From Bacteroidota bacterium (GTDB lineage: Bacteria; Bacteroidota; Bacteroidia; Chitinophagales; Saprospiraceae): a DNA stretch of 50,702 nt. Numbering within the stretch: position 1 is the first letter of the stretch; each line of letters begins with the position of its first letter. Both the position numbers and the translations under genes were made by a program. The notes under the pieces were generated by a model, which saw nothing but the letters and a program-made list of their open reading frames with translations, searched no databases and was not told the origin of the DNA. Where the stretch lies: contig JAFMBH010000018.1 in the NCBI GenBank assembly GCA_017858735.1, positions 1 to 50,702 on the forward strand. The letters run 5' to 3'. Shown here piece after piece: positions 16,009 through 24,647 of the stretch.

Positions 16009-17349
16009 ATGTTCCAAAGTTTAAGTGATAAGTTAGAAAGTGCTTTCAAATTATTGAAGGGTGAAAATCGGTTAACCGAAATCAATATTGCCCAGTCTAT
16101 CAAGGAGATTCGACGGGCATTAGTTGCGGCAGACGTAAATTATAAAATTGCTAAAGAGTTTACAGATAAGGTAAAAGACAAGGCATTAGGTAGCGAAAAT
16201 GTTCTTAAATCAGTAAGCCCAGGACAATTATTGGTAAAAATTGTGCAGGACGAGTTAACCTCGCTTATGGGAGGACAGACCGAGGGAATTAATCTAACGG
16301 GAAATCCAACCATTATCCTGATTGCCGGACTTCAGGGTTCAGGAAAGACTACATTTTCAGGAAAACTGGCTTATTTTCTAAAAAATAAAAAGAAAAAATC
16401 TCCCCTGCTTGTCGCCTGTGATGTTTACAGACCTGCGGCAGTGCAACAATTAACCGTTCTTGGACAACAAATTAATGTGCCAGTTTTCTCAGATGCAGAC
16501 TCAAAAAATCCGGTAGATATTGCATTGAGAGCCATTGAATTTGCTAAAAAGGAAAAACTTGATACTGTAATTGTCGATACAGCAGGCCGATTAGCTATCG
16601 ACGAGGAAATGATGAAGGAAATCGCCGCAATTAAAAAAGCCATTGGACCGCAGGAAACGCTTTTTGTCGTAGATTCAATGACCGGACAAGACGCTGTGAA
16701 TACAGCTGAAGCCTTTAATCAAACCTTAAATTTTGATGGCGTTGTACTAACAAAACTTGACGGTGATACTAGAGGAGGTGCCGCTCTTTCCATTAAATAT
16801 CAAGTGGGAAAGCCCATTAAATTTGCAAGTAATGGGGAAAAAATGGAAGCTCTGGATCAGTTTTACCCCGATAGAATGGCGCAGAGGATTCTGGGAATGG
16901 GCGATATCGTAAGTTTCGTTGAAAAAGCTCAGGAACAATTTGATGAAAAGGAAGCCAAAAGAATCGAAGCAAGAATTAGAAAAAATCAATTCGATTTTAA
17001 TGACTTTATGGGCCAAATTCAACAGATTAAAAAAATGGGAGACCTGAAAAATGTGATGAACATGATTCCGGGAATGGGCAAAATGGCCAAGGATATTGAT
17101 ATAAATGATGGCGCTTTTAAAAAGGTTGAAGCAGTTATTCAATCTATGACACCCAAGGAAAGGATGAACCCGGATCTAATAAATACGAGCCGAAAAAATA
17201 GAATTGCCTTAGGTTGCGGTCAAAATATTGCAGATATTAATGCATTCATCAAACAATTTGACCAAATGAGAAAAATGATGCAGAAAATATCTAAAAATCC
17301 TTCCATGGGTATGCCTAATATGGGACCCGCCGGAAGAGCCAGACGCTAA
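16009..17349 (+). CDS. ffh: Signal recognition particle GTPase
   Basis: A 446-residue SRP54 homologue that binds signal sequences and the SRP RNA and delivers ribosomes to FtsY. The N domain starts MFQSLSDKLESAFKLLKGE. The G domain has G1 GLQGSGKTTFSGKLA, G3 DTAGRLAID and G4 TKLDGDTRGGAALS. The methionine-rich M domain covers the last 150 residues, with FMGQIQQIKKMGDLKNVMNMIPGMGKM and a tail of Met-Gly-Pro-Arg residues. The ATG at 16009 is preferred because it sits downstream of the TATATTTG promoter element at 15977-15984; a longer frame would start upstream of it. No SRP RNA gene was recognised in the window. Confidence 0.97.
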   Translation: MFQSLSDKLESAFKLLKGENRLTEINIAQSIKEIRRALVAADVNYKIAKEFTDKVKDKALGSENVLKSVSPGQLLVKIVQDELTSLMGGQTEGINLTGNPTIILIAGLQGSGKTTFSGKLAYFLKNKKKKSPLLVACDVYRPAAVQQLTVLGQQINVPVFSDADSKNPVDIALRAIEFAKKEKLDTVIVDTAGRLAIDEEMMKEIAAIKKAIGPQETLFVVDSMTGQDAVNTAEAFNQTLNFDGVVLTKLDGDTRGGAALSIKYQVGKPIKFASNGEKMEALDQFYPDRMAQRILGMGDIVSFVEKAQEQFDEKEAKRIEARIRKNQFDFNDFMGQIQQIKKMGDLKNVMNMIPGMGKMAKDIDINDGAFKKVEAVIQSMTPKERMNPDLINTSRKNRIALGCGQNIADINAFIKQFDQMRKMMQKISKNPSMGMPNMGPAGRARR

Positions 17350-17388
17350 TAAAAAAGGAACCCCTCTTGTTTTTCCAAGAAAGGTTCC
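17348..17388 (-). terminator. Rho-independent terminator for the subtilase gene
   Basis: GGAACC (17357-17362) pairs with GGTTCC (17383-17388). A two-base internal loop is followed by a further five pairs (TCTTG/CAAGA) and a six-base loop. The A-run at 17351-17356 becomes a U-run on the minus strand. It therefore serves the leftward subtilase transcript; no U-run follows it on the plus strand. It lies directly after the ffh stop. Confidence 0.7.
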
Positions 17389-17462
17389 CTGATATACATC
17401 GCAAAATTAAACCATTACTTATCACAAAGATAGTAATACTATTATCAAGATGCAACGGTATT

Positions 17463-18971
17463 TCATTTTATTTTTAAAATATTTTCTAAAGCCCTCTTAG
17501 GTTGAATAAATTTGCCAGTTTGAAGGGTGTTTTGTGTATCCTCTCCTGTTTTTTCAAGGATTAAGTAAATATCCTTTGTAGATAAATCAGGATTAATACT
17601 CTTCATAATAGCGATTAAGGAAGCTACATAAGGTGTAGACATGGAGGTTCCACTCAAAAAACCATACTGATTATGTGGTAGTGTGGAAAGAATGTTCACA
17701 CCGGGTGCTGACACCGCCATTTTAATATCTGACACTTTATTAGAAAAAGAAGCTTTTGAAAGATTTTCATCTACCGCTGAAACAGCTATTACCCCAGATA
17801 CATTGGCGGGAGAAAACTCTTTGGCATTGCGATTACTGTTACCTGCCGCTACCACGACAATACAACCTTTTGACGCTGCGTAGGCAACTGCTTTTTTATA
17901 AATTCTATGATGGATAGGATTTCCAGGGCCACCCAAAGAGAGAGAAATAACCGTAGCCCCTTTATCTACCGCTTCAATAATACCATCTACTATGGTTTCT
18001 TTCGTTCCATACCCTGCCGCATTCAAGACTCTGATGCTCGACACATTAAACAAACCTTCTGACGAATTTAAGGAAGCTATTCCCAGATTATTGCCCGTAA
18101 CAGCTGATGCAATACCTGCACAATGCGTACCATGACCTTTTGGATCCATGTCTGCCCCTGTAGAAATAGATGTAAAATGGCTTGATAAATCCTCATGATT
18201 TTTGTCAATTCCTGTATCTAAAATAACTAGTAAGCCCTTTTTTCTCCTGGACAGTTTCTCTTTAGAGAGAATATCGTTTAATCCAACAATATTTAACTTA
18301 TTTAAAGCCCATTGATTACCTGATAATGGGTCTTTGGTTATTGGAGGCTTCAGGTTGGGGCCTTCGGGTAACTTATTGTAAGGTAGATGATAATCATAAA
18401 TATTATTAGGTTCTATATGTATTACCCCCTTTATTTTATTCAAACGACTCAACAGACTTTTCCAATCATTGTAAGTATTGACATTTACATCCACCTTAAG
18501 ATATTCATCTAAATCTGTACTATTATACCTTTCAGGATAGAATGCATTAGACACATTGACTACAGTTTTAATATTAGAAACCTTTAGGGGGTTAAAAGAA
18601 TCCATATTTACCAACATTATAATTTCAGCTGAATTTTCTAACTGCAGGGATTGAAAGGTAAATTTTCCAGGTAAATAGTAATGTAAAGAAATGGTTCCTA
18701 AGGCCAGTAATAAAGCAGCAGGCAATATAAACCGTCCAAAACGAATAGCGATAAATAGAAAAGCAGCGCTTAAACTGATAGTTAAAAAGTCTCGGCTAAT
18801 AAAAAAAAGTCGATCAGACATATTTATTGTGTCCATCGCTAAACCTGTAAAATATAGGACGACAGACAAAAGGAATATTGGCCAAAAAATAAAATAATTC
18901 CATTTTTCTTTCCCAAAAAACCTCCAAAACAAACAAATTTGAATAAACAACAAACCGAAATGATATAACAT
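17463..18971 (-). CDS. Membrane-anchored subtilisin-like serine protease (S8)
   Basis: A 502-residue protein with a complete S8 catalytic triad: D252 in VILDTGID, H280 in GHGTHCAG and S443 in LSGTSMSTPYVA. The oxyanion asparagine is at N378 in VVAAGNSN. Before the protease domain, residues 1-100 form about four hydrophobic segments (around 1-15, 27-46, 62-78 and 80-98). Residues about 110-190 resemble an I9-type inhibitory propeptide, ending IKGVIHIEPNN. Secreted subtilases normally start with a cleavable signal peptide, so a multi-pass N-terminus is unusual. It suggests a protease held at the membrane with its catalytic domain probably facing the periplasm. No T9SS sorting domain is present. 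The gene follows the S10-type peptidase gene with a 50 bp gap. Confidence 0.9.
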   Translation of the reverse strand: MLYHFGLLFIQICLFWRFFGKEKWNYFIFWPIFLLSVVLYFTGLAMDTINMSDRLFFISRDFLTISLSAAFLFIAIRFGRFILPAALLLALGTISLHYYLPGKFTFQSLQLENSAEIIMLVNMDSFNPLKVSNIKTVVNVSNAFYPERYNSTDLDEYLKVDVNVNTYNDWKSLLSRLNKIKGVIHIEPNNIYDYHLPYNKLPEGPNLKPPITKDPLSGNQWALNKLNIVGLNDILSKEKLSRRKKGLLVILDTGIDKNHEDLSSHFTSISTGADMDPKGHGTHCAGIASAVTGNNLGIASLNSSEGLFNVSSIRVLNAAGYGTKETIVDGIIEAVDKGATVISLSLGGPGNPIHHRIYKKAVAYAASKGCIVVVAAGNSNRNAKEFSPANVSGVIAVSAVDENLSKASFSNKVSDIKMAVSAPGVNILSTLPHNQYGFLSGTSMSTPYVASLIAIMKSINPDLSTKDIYLILEKTGEDTQNTLQTGKFIQPKRALENILKIK

Positions 18972-19021
18972 AAGGAGATATTTAGAAGAAAATACAATTA
19001 GAGGCGAAGAACATCAAAACA

Positions 19022-20503
19022 TTAGTATTTAGCGGGTACACCTTTTGCTGGTAGTGATTTAAGAATAAAATCTCTAAAATCCTCATTCGATTTTTCTAAA
19101 TCTTCCCTTCTTAAATACATCATGTGCCCACTTCTATAACCTTCAAAACGCATTCTGTTTTTGAATCTACCAGAAGGATCCATGTTCCACATAGAATATT
19201 TAGCGTCAAAATAGGTGCAGGCTCCATCATAGTATCCTGACTGAATCATTACGTTTAGGTAAGGATTCTGAGCCATTGCTTGACGTAAATTTTCTCCGGT
19301 TTTATCCCCTGATCTATCCCATGGATTTACTGGACCGAACATATTATACTTCAGATCAGTTTTAAAATTTAGGGTATTAATTATATAATGATTGATAGCC
19401 GGTGTAAATGAATGCAACCAGGAAGTCAGTTCTGAATTATAATCGGGTGAATCACCTGACAATTGTCTGTCAATGCCCAAATATCTGCTATCGAGGCGAC
19501 CTACGGTATATCCACCTTGATTTCTCCTAAGATCTTTCCAGAAGAAAGAAGTAGATACATCCAGATTATTCTGTAGAACGCTTTCCAGAGAGAGACCTGA
19601 ATATTCAGAGAATTTTTTTGCGACCTCCAACTTTTTATTTTCAGGTAAAAAACCGCCCATAGCCAATGCGGGAAGAAGTTCCTCTATAGTGTATTTTTCC
19701 ACTTCAGGCAAGAAATCTGTTAAATCTTTTTGCTGGTATTCAGGTTTCAGCAATTTATGATACCAAGCAGTTGCGGCAAAATAAGGTAAACGATTAGCAG
19801 CATCTACCGGACCATCTCTTAAAATACCAAGATCTGTTGGAGAAACCAGGACTACACCATTTAAATACATCCATTGGTTATTTTGTAATTCGAGAGCTAA
19901 GCCAGAGACTCTCGTTGTACCATAACTTTCACCTATAATAAATTTAGGGGAAGGCCATCTGTTTTTTCTTGTAACAAAGGTATTTATCCACTCCGCTAAA
20001 TACTTTATATCGGCATTTACGCCAAAAAAAACGGAAGGTTTCACCTCTTTATCCAAAATCCTGGAATAACCAGTATTTACCGGGTCAATAAATACAATAT
20101 CTGCCACATCTAAAATGGAATAGGGATTATCCTGTACGCCATAAGGTTGAACAGGATAACCCTCAGTATCAATATTTAAAACTTTAGGGCCGGTATAAGC
20201 CACATGCATCCATACCGATGCAGAACCAGGCCCTCCATTAAAAGAAATTACTAAAGGTCTGGTTGTCTGATCTTTAATATCTGTTCTTTCATAATAAGTA
20301 TAAAATAAAGAAGCGATAACTTTTCCCGAAGCATCCCAAACAGGTTGTGTACCTGTAGAAGCTTTATAGGGAACTGGTTTACCTTTTATAACCACTGAAC
20401 TCATCGTTAAAACTTGGGTATCGGCGGGCAATGTTACCGTTTGACTGAATAAATTCATCACGGAAAACCAAAGAAAACAAAATATTACAAAACTTTTTTT
20501 CAT
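19022..20503 (-). CDS. Secreted serine carboxypeptidase-like peptidase (S10 family)
   Basis: A 493-residue alpha/beta-hydrolase with a Sec signal peptide (hydrophobic to about FSQ at residue 21). Family motifs are FNGGPGSASVWMH around residues 88-100 (oxyanion hole), FIDPVNTGYSR and GESYGTTRVSGLALEL with nucleophile S193. SGYYDGACTYFDA carries the expected aspartate and SGHMMY the expected histidine. All three triad residues are thus in place. The substrate and true carboxypeptidase activity are unproven in bacterial S10 homologues. Gene order places it upstream of the membrane subtilase, and the two may form one leftward unit for peptide breakdown outside the cytoplasm. Confidence 0.88.
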   Translation of the reverse strand: MKKSFVIFCFLWFSVMNLFSQTVTLPADTQVLTMSSVVIKGKPVPYKASTGTQPVWDASGKVIASLFYTYYERTDIKDQTTRPLVISFNGGPGSASVWMHVAYTGPKVLNIDTEGYPVQPYGVQDNPYSILDVADIVFIDPVNTGYSRILDKEVKPSVFFGVNADIKYLAEWINTFVTRKNRWPSPKFIIGESYGTTRVSGLALELQNNQWMYLNGVVLVSPTDLGILRDGPVDAANRLPYFAATAWYHKLLKPEYQQKDLTDFLPEVEKYTIEELLPALAMGGFLPENKKLEVAKKFSEYSGLSLESVLQNNLDVSTSFFWKDLRRNQGGYTVGRLDSRYLGIDRQLSGDSPDYNSELTSWLHSFTPAINHYIINTLNFKTDLKYNMFGPVNPWDRSGDKTGENLRQAMAQNPYLNVMIQSGYYDGACTYFDAKYSMWNMDPSGRFKNRMRFEGYRSGHMMYLRREDLEKSNEDFRDFILKSLPAKGVPAKY

Positions 20504-20596
20504 AAAGAAAGGTATTTAATATGAATTAATTAATTGCTAAAGTAAGAAATTAAACGGTATCATTTTTCGTAACTTTAAGCCAAAAACAAATTAGAT

Positions 20597-21538
20597 ATGT
20601 CAGTTTTAGAAAAACAGAAATGTGTCATTATTGGTTCAGGACCTGCAGGATATACGGCAGCGATATATGCAGCAAGAGCGGGATTAAATCCAGTATTATT
20701 TACAGGCAAAGAACCAGGCGGCCAATTAATGATCACCACGGATGTTGATAACTTCCCAGGTTACCCAGCTGGAATTATGGGACCTGAAATGATGGAAGAT
20801 CTTCGTAAGCAAGCGGAAAGGTTCGGAACAGAAATAAGATATGAATTAATCACAGGGGTAGATTTCACAGGACCTGTACATATACTTACTACGGAAAGCG
20901 GTAAAAATATAGAGGCTAATACCGTTATTATTTCCACCGGAGCGACAGCTAAATGGTTGGGATTAGATTCAGAGAAAAGATTAATGAATAAAGGGGTTTC
21001 TGCCTGTGCCGTATGTGATGGCTTTTTCTTTAGAGGTATGGATGTGGCCGTAGTCGGTGCGGGAGATACAGCAGCTGAAGAGGCATCTTATTTAGCTAAA
21101 TTATGTCCAAAAGTGCATTTAATTGTTCGTAGAAATGAAATGAGGGCATCGAAAATAATGCAGGAAAGAGTTAAGAATACGCCAAATATCGTTATTCACT
21201 GGAATAGTGAAACGGTAGAAATTTTAGGTGAAAACGAAACAGAAGCGATTCGGATTAAAAATAATGTGAACGGCTCTGAAGAAGTTATCCCTGTAAAAGG
21301 ATTTTTTGTAGCTATTGGTCATCAGCCAAATACATATATTTTTGACAAATGGTTACCAATGGATTCCTCAGGTTATCTTATTGCCCAACAAGGAAGTACA
21401 AAAACCGATGTTCCTGGAGTATTTGTATCTGGGGACGCCGCCGATAAAGTTTATCGTCAAGCGATAACCGCAGCTGGAACGGGTTGTATGGCAGCATTAG
21501 ATGCGGAAAGATATTTAGTTGAACATGGTATATCATAA
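20597..21538 (+). CDS. trxB: Thioredoxin-disulfide reductase
   Basis: A 313-residue FAD- and NADPH-dependent reductase that keeps thioredoxin reduced. It has the FAD-binding GSGPAGYTAAIYAARAG at residues 13-29 and GGQLMITTDVDNFPGYP. The redox-active CxxC is C137-A-V-C140-D, the NADPH-binding motif is GAGDTAAEEASYLA, and the C-terminal FAD motif is VFVSGDAADKVYRQAITAAGTGCMAA. Length and motifs are ordinary for the low-molecular-weight bacterial type. It is followed by fba, which has its own promoter-like element. Confidence 0.97.
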   Translation: MSVLEKQKCVIIGSGPAGYTAAIYAARAGLNPVLFTGKEPGGQLMITTDVDNFPGYPAGIMGPEMMEDLRKQAERFGTEIRYELITGVDFTGPVHILTTESGKNIEANTVIISTGATAKWLGLDSEKRLMNKGVSACAVCDGFFFRGMDVAVVGAGDTAAEEASYLAKLCPKVHLIVRRNEMRASKIMQERVKNTPNIVIHWNSETVEILGENETEAIRIKNNVNGSEEVIPVKGFFVAIGHQPNTYIFDKWLPMDSSGYLIAQQGSTKTDVPGVFVSGDAADKVYRQAITAAGTGCMAALDAERYLVEHGIS

Positions 21539-21576
21539 TTCAACCAAATAAATAAACCGTTTTTTTAAAAGGTTAC

Positions 21577-21584
21577 TATATTTG
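21577..21584 (+). promoter_or_regulatory. -7 element upstream of the fructose-bisphosphate aldolase gene
   Basis: TATATTTG matches TAnnTTTG and lies 56 bp before the aldolase ATG at 21641. The -33 region contains only a T-run, so this rests on the -7 element. It indicates that the aldolase gene can be transcribed independently of trxB. Confidence 0.45.
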
Positions 21585-21640
21585 ACCTGTCGTTCCCTTT
21601 CAATAGGGATAACCATTTTTTGTTTTCCAAATCAGTTTTT

Positions 21641-22723
21641 ATGTCAACCAAAGCAAATACTAAATTTCGTCCCGGTGTTCTTTTCGGTGAGGAAGTTACA
21701 GAATTATTAAATTATGCAAATGAGAAGGATTTTGCCTTACCTGCCGTTAATGTAATCAATACAAGTACTATAAATGCAGTTTTAGAAACTGCGGCTGCGG
21801 TGAATTCTCCCGTAATTATTCAATTTTCTAATGGGGGTGCTGCATTTTATGCTGGAAAAGGATTAAGTAATGAAGGACAAAAAGCAGCGATTGCCGGTGG
21901 CATTTCCGGTGCTTATCATGTTCATGCCCTTGCTGAACACTACGGAGTTTCTGTTATTTTGCATACGGACCATTGCTCAAAAAGTTTATTACCCTGGGTT
22001 GACGGATTATTATTGGCAAGTGAAAAGCATTTTGCTTCAACGGGTAAACCTTTATTTAGTTCTCACATGCTTGATTTATCAGAAGAATCATTAGAAGAAA
22101 ATATACATACTTGTGTTGAATACTTCAAACGAATGGCGCCAATGGGTATGACCCTTGAAATAGAATTGGGCGTTACCGGCGGAGAAGAAGATGGTGTTGA
22201 TAATTCTGATGTTGATAATGCAAAATTATATACTCAACCTGAAGAAGTGTCGTACGCTTATGAAAATCTAAACGCTATAAGCAATCAATTTACTATTGCC
22301 GCTGCTTTTGGAAATGTTCACGGTGTTTATAAACCTGGAAATGTGCAGTTGGAACCAAAAATTTTATTGAATTCACAGCAATTTATTCAAGAAAAATTCA
22401 AAACTTCAGCAAATCCAGTAAATTTCGTTTTCCATGGTGGCTCAGGTTCAAGTAGGGAAGAAATCAGAGAGGCCATTACTTATGGAGCGGTAAAAATGAA
22501 TATTGACACGGATATGCAGTGGGCATTCTGGGACGGTATTCGTCAGTTTGAAGCAAAAAACAGACCTTTTTTACAAGGCCAAATTGGCAATCCAGACGGT
22601 GCCGAAAAACCTAACAAGAAATTTTATGATCCACGTGTGTGGTTACGGGAAGGTGAAAAAACATTTGTAGCCAGATTAAAGTTAGCCTTTGAAGATTTAA
22701 ATTGTCTTAACAGGAACCTTTAA
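21641..22723 (+). CDS. fbaA: Class II fructose-bisphosphate aldolase
   Basis: A 360-residue zinc-dependent aldolase of glycolysis and gluconeogenesis, splitting fructose-1,6-bisphosphate into two triose phosphates. Features are the N-terminal ALPAVNVINTSTINAVLETA, the metal-binding VILHTDHCSK (aspartate-histidine), MTLEIELGVTGGEEDGVDNS, FGNVHGVYKPGN, FVFHGGSGSSREEI and KMNIDTDMQWAFWDGI. Length and the TGGEEDGVDN block match the longer class IIA (E. coli FbaA) subgroup. The ATG at 21641 gives the standard start MSTKANTKFRPGV; a TTG 21 bp upstream is less likely. The stop overlaps the dnaG stop by 4 bp on the opposite strand. Confidence 0.96.
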   Translation: MSTKANTKFRPGVLFGEEVTELLNYANEKDFALPAVNVINTSTINAVLETAAAVNSPVIIQFSNGGAAFYAGKGLSNEGQKAAIAGGISGAYHVHALAEHYGVSVILHTDHCSKSLLPWVDGLLLASEKHFASTGKPLFSSHMLDLSEESLEENIHTCVEYFKRMAPMGMTLEIELGVTGGEEDGVDNSDVDNAKLYTQPEEVSYAYENLNAISNQFTIAAAFGNVHGVYKPGNVQLEPKILLNSQQFIQEKFKTSANPVNFVFHGGSGSSREEIREAITYGAVKMNIDTDMQWAFWDGIRQFEAKNRPFLQGQIGNPDGAEKPNKKFYDPRVWLREGEKTFVARLKLAFEDLNCLNRNL

Positions 22724-24645
22724 CCTACTACCACAGTGCCAGTCTCCTTTGCCAGACTGGCCTGTGCTTCTTTCAAACGCAAGTGAAGTTTTAAATGATT
22801 CATGTATAATGCTTCGTCATTTGAAACATCCAATGATTTAAGAACCAAAAAATTTTCCCTGATTAGCTTTCCTATTTTTCTGAATCTAAATCGTTTTAAA
22901 GAATCTGAAGCATCTTTAATAAAATTTTCTTCCGGAATTTTTTGTGTCAAAAATATATCCCATTTCTTCTCCCAGTTTTCACTCAATGAATAAGGTGAAA
23001 TAGTGAATGAAACGGCTAAATTCTTCAATTCAGATGCTTCGTGATTTATAAAAAAAGTGGCATCCGGAAAAGCAGTACCATCCAAAGAATGTTGAAGAAA
23101 CAACTCAACGACCCTTTTGTATAGAGGATGATCAAATCCATTGATTATATCCTGAATGTTTTGAATGATAAAATGGCCAACCATAACTTCCTTATTTTCA
23201 TCAATATACTGATTACCCGCAAGGATGAGTATTCTGACTATATCTCTTTCCTGATGTTCATCCCCTAAGGATAAATTATCATAATCTGAATCTTTAAATT
23301 CAAGTATAGGCGTTGGATCATAGCTATCTCTCTCAGAAGAAGCTTTTTCAAGATCTTTCTTTAGGTGTCTGTTAATTTCAAAAAGAATAGCATTTTCATC
23401 AATCTGTAGAAGATCTTTACAGATTTTAACCAACGATTCCCTCTTTAATGGATTTCTGACTTTACTAATGGTTACCGCAATTTGGGAAAGTATAGAAGCT
23501 CTTCGTTGAGGATCATTTCCCGCTGACTTCAACAAGTGAGTCATTTCAAACTGCACCAAATTTTTAGCATTCTTATCTAAATATTCTTTAAACTGTTGAG
23601 TTCCTACTTTTTGAATAAATGAATCCGGGTCATCCCCTTCTGGCAGGGTTACTAACCGAACATTTAAATCTTCCTCCAGCGTTAAACCTAATCCCCTAAT
23701 GGCAGCATTCACTCCCGCATTATCCCCATCAAATAAAATTAAAACATTTTCGGTAAGCCTTTTAATCAGACGTATCTGGTCTTTGGTTAAGGAGGTACCC
23801 GAGGAAGCGACTACATTACTAATACCAGCCTGATGTAAAGATAAAACATCAGTATAACCTTCAGTTAAAATACATTCATCTTCTTTTTGAATCATTTTCC
23901 TGGCAAAATTCATTCCAAACAAAGTTTTACTTTTTACATAAATCTCTGTTTCTGGCGAATTTATATACTTTGGTGCTTTGGTATCTTTAATTAAAATACG
24001 CCCTGCAAAGGCAATAACTTTACCAGACATATTGAATATGGGAAACATGACCCTTCCTCTAAAAAAATCATTTCCCTGACTATTGGTTAGACCTAATTTT
24101 TGCAAATATTCTAAAGAATAACCCATTTTAACAGCCTCTGTAGTTAGCGCATTACCTGATTCAGGCGCAAATCCAAGTTTAAATTCATTAATAATTTCCT
24201 CTCTAAATTCTCTATGTTTAAAATATGACAATCCAATATTTCTTCCTCTTTCTGATTCCCATAGCTGCTTTGCATAAAATTTAACAGCAAAATCATTGAT
24301 TAGATACAACGATTCCAGGTGTTTTTGTTCATCCTTTTGAACTTCAGAGGTTACGGTTTCATCCAGTTCTATTTTATATTTTTGAGCTAGGTACCTGATC
24401 GCATCTGGAAAAGACAAGTTTTCAAGTTCCATGACAAAATGTAAACTATCTCCACCTTTACCGCAACCAAAACATTTGAAAATATTTTTAGAAGGAGAAA
24501 CCGAAAAAGAGGGTGATTTTTCATTATGAAAAGGACACAATCCAATTAAATTTGAACCACGTCGTTGAAGAGTAACAAAATCTCTTACGACGTCATCAAT
24601 CTGACATTTTTCAAGAACTTCCTGAATGCTAGCTGGGTGAATCAT
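22720..24645 (-). CDS. dnaG: DNA primase
   Basis: A 641-residue primase that lays RNA primers for replication. The N-terminal CHC2 zinc finger uses C37, H40, C58 and C61 (CPFHNEKSPSFSV, then FKCFGCG). The catalytic core includes GFAPESGNAL and FRGRVMFPIFNMSGKVIAFAGR. The toprim domain has ILTEGYTDVLSLHQAG and ILFDGDNAGVNAA. The C-terminal helicase-binding part is less conserved, as usual. The gene follows the rlmK-like gene by 2 bp and sits third in a leftward hbd-rlmK-dnaG unit. The last 50 bp contain a strong hairpin on the DNA level (22732-22766), listed separately. Confidence 0.97.
   Translation of the reverse strand: MIHPASIQEVLEKCQIDDVVRDFVTLQRRGSNLIGLCPFHNEKSPSFSVSPSKNIFKCFGCGKGGDSLHFVMELENLSFPDAIRYLAQKYKIELDETVTSEVQKDEQKHLESLYLINDFAVKFYAKQLWESERGRNIGLSYFKHREFREEIINEFKLGFAPESGNALTTEAVKMGYSLEYLQKLGLTNSQGNDFFRGRVMFPIFNMSGKVIAFAGRILIKDTKAPKYINSPETEIYVKSKTLFGMNFARKMIQKEDECILTEGYTDVLSLHQAGISNVVASSGTSLTKDQIRLIKRLTENVLILFDGDNAGVNAAIRGLGLTLEEDLNVRLVTLPEGDDPDSFIQKVGTQQFKEYLDKNAKNLVQFEMTHLLKSAGNDPQRRASILSQIAVTISKVRNPLKRESLVKICKDLLQIDENAILFEINRHLKKDLEKASSERDSYDPTPILEFKDSDYDNLSLGDEHQERDIVRILILAGNQYIDENKEVMVGHFIIQNIQDIINGFDHPLYKRVVELFLQHSLDGTAFPDATFFINHEASELKNLAVSFTISPYSLSENWEKKWDIFLTQKIPEENFIKDASDSLKRFRFRKIGKLIRENFLVLKSLDVSNDEALYMNHLKLHLRLKEAQASLAKETGTVVVG
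22732..22766 (+). terminator. Strong stem-loop just after fbaA, inside the dnaG coding end
   Basis: CACAG plus GCCAGTCT pairs with AGACTGGC plus CTGTG, giving 13 base pairs with one bulged T and an eight-base loop. It starts 8 bp after the fbaA stop codon while also encoding the last residues of DnaG on the other strand. The following sequence (CTTCTTTC) is only weakly U-rich, so it could act as a terminator or as a 3'-end stabiliser for the fbaA message. Function is inferred from position and stem strength. Confidence 0.45.
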
Positions 24646-24647
24646 GC

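Noticed and set aside
16747-17142. 131-residue minus-strand frame inside ffh
   Set aside because: It is antisense to the conserved G and M domains of Ffh; no independent motif.
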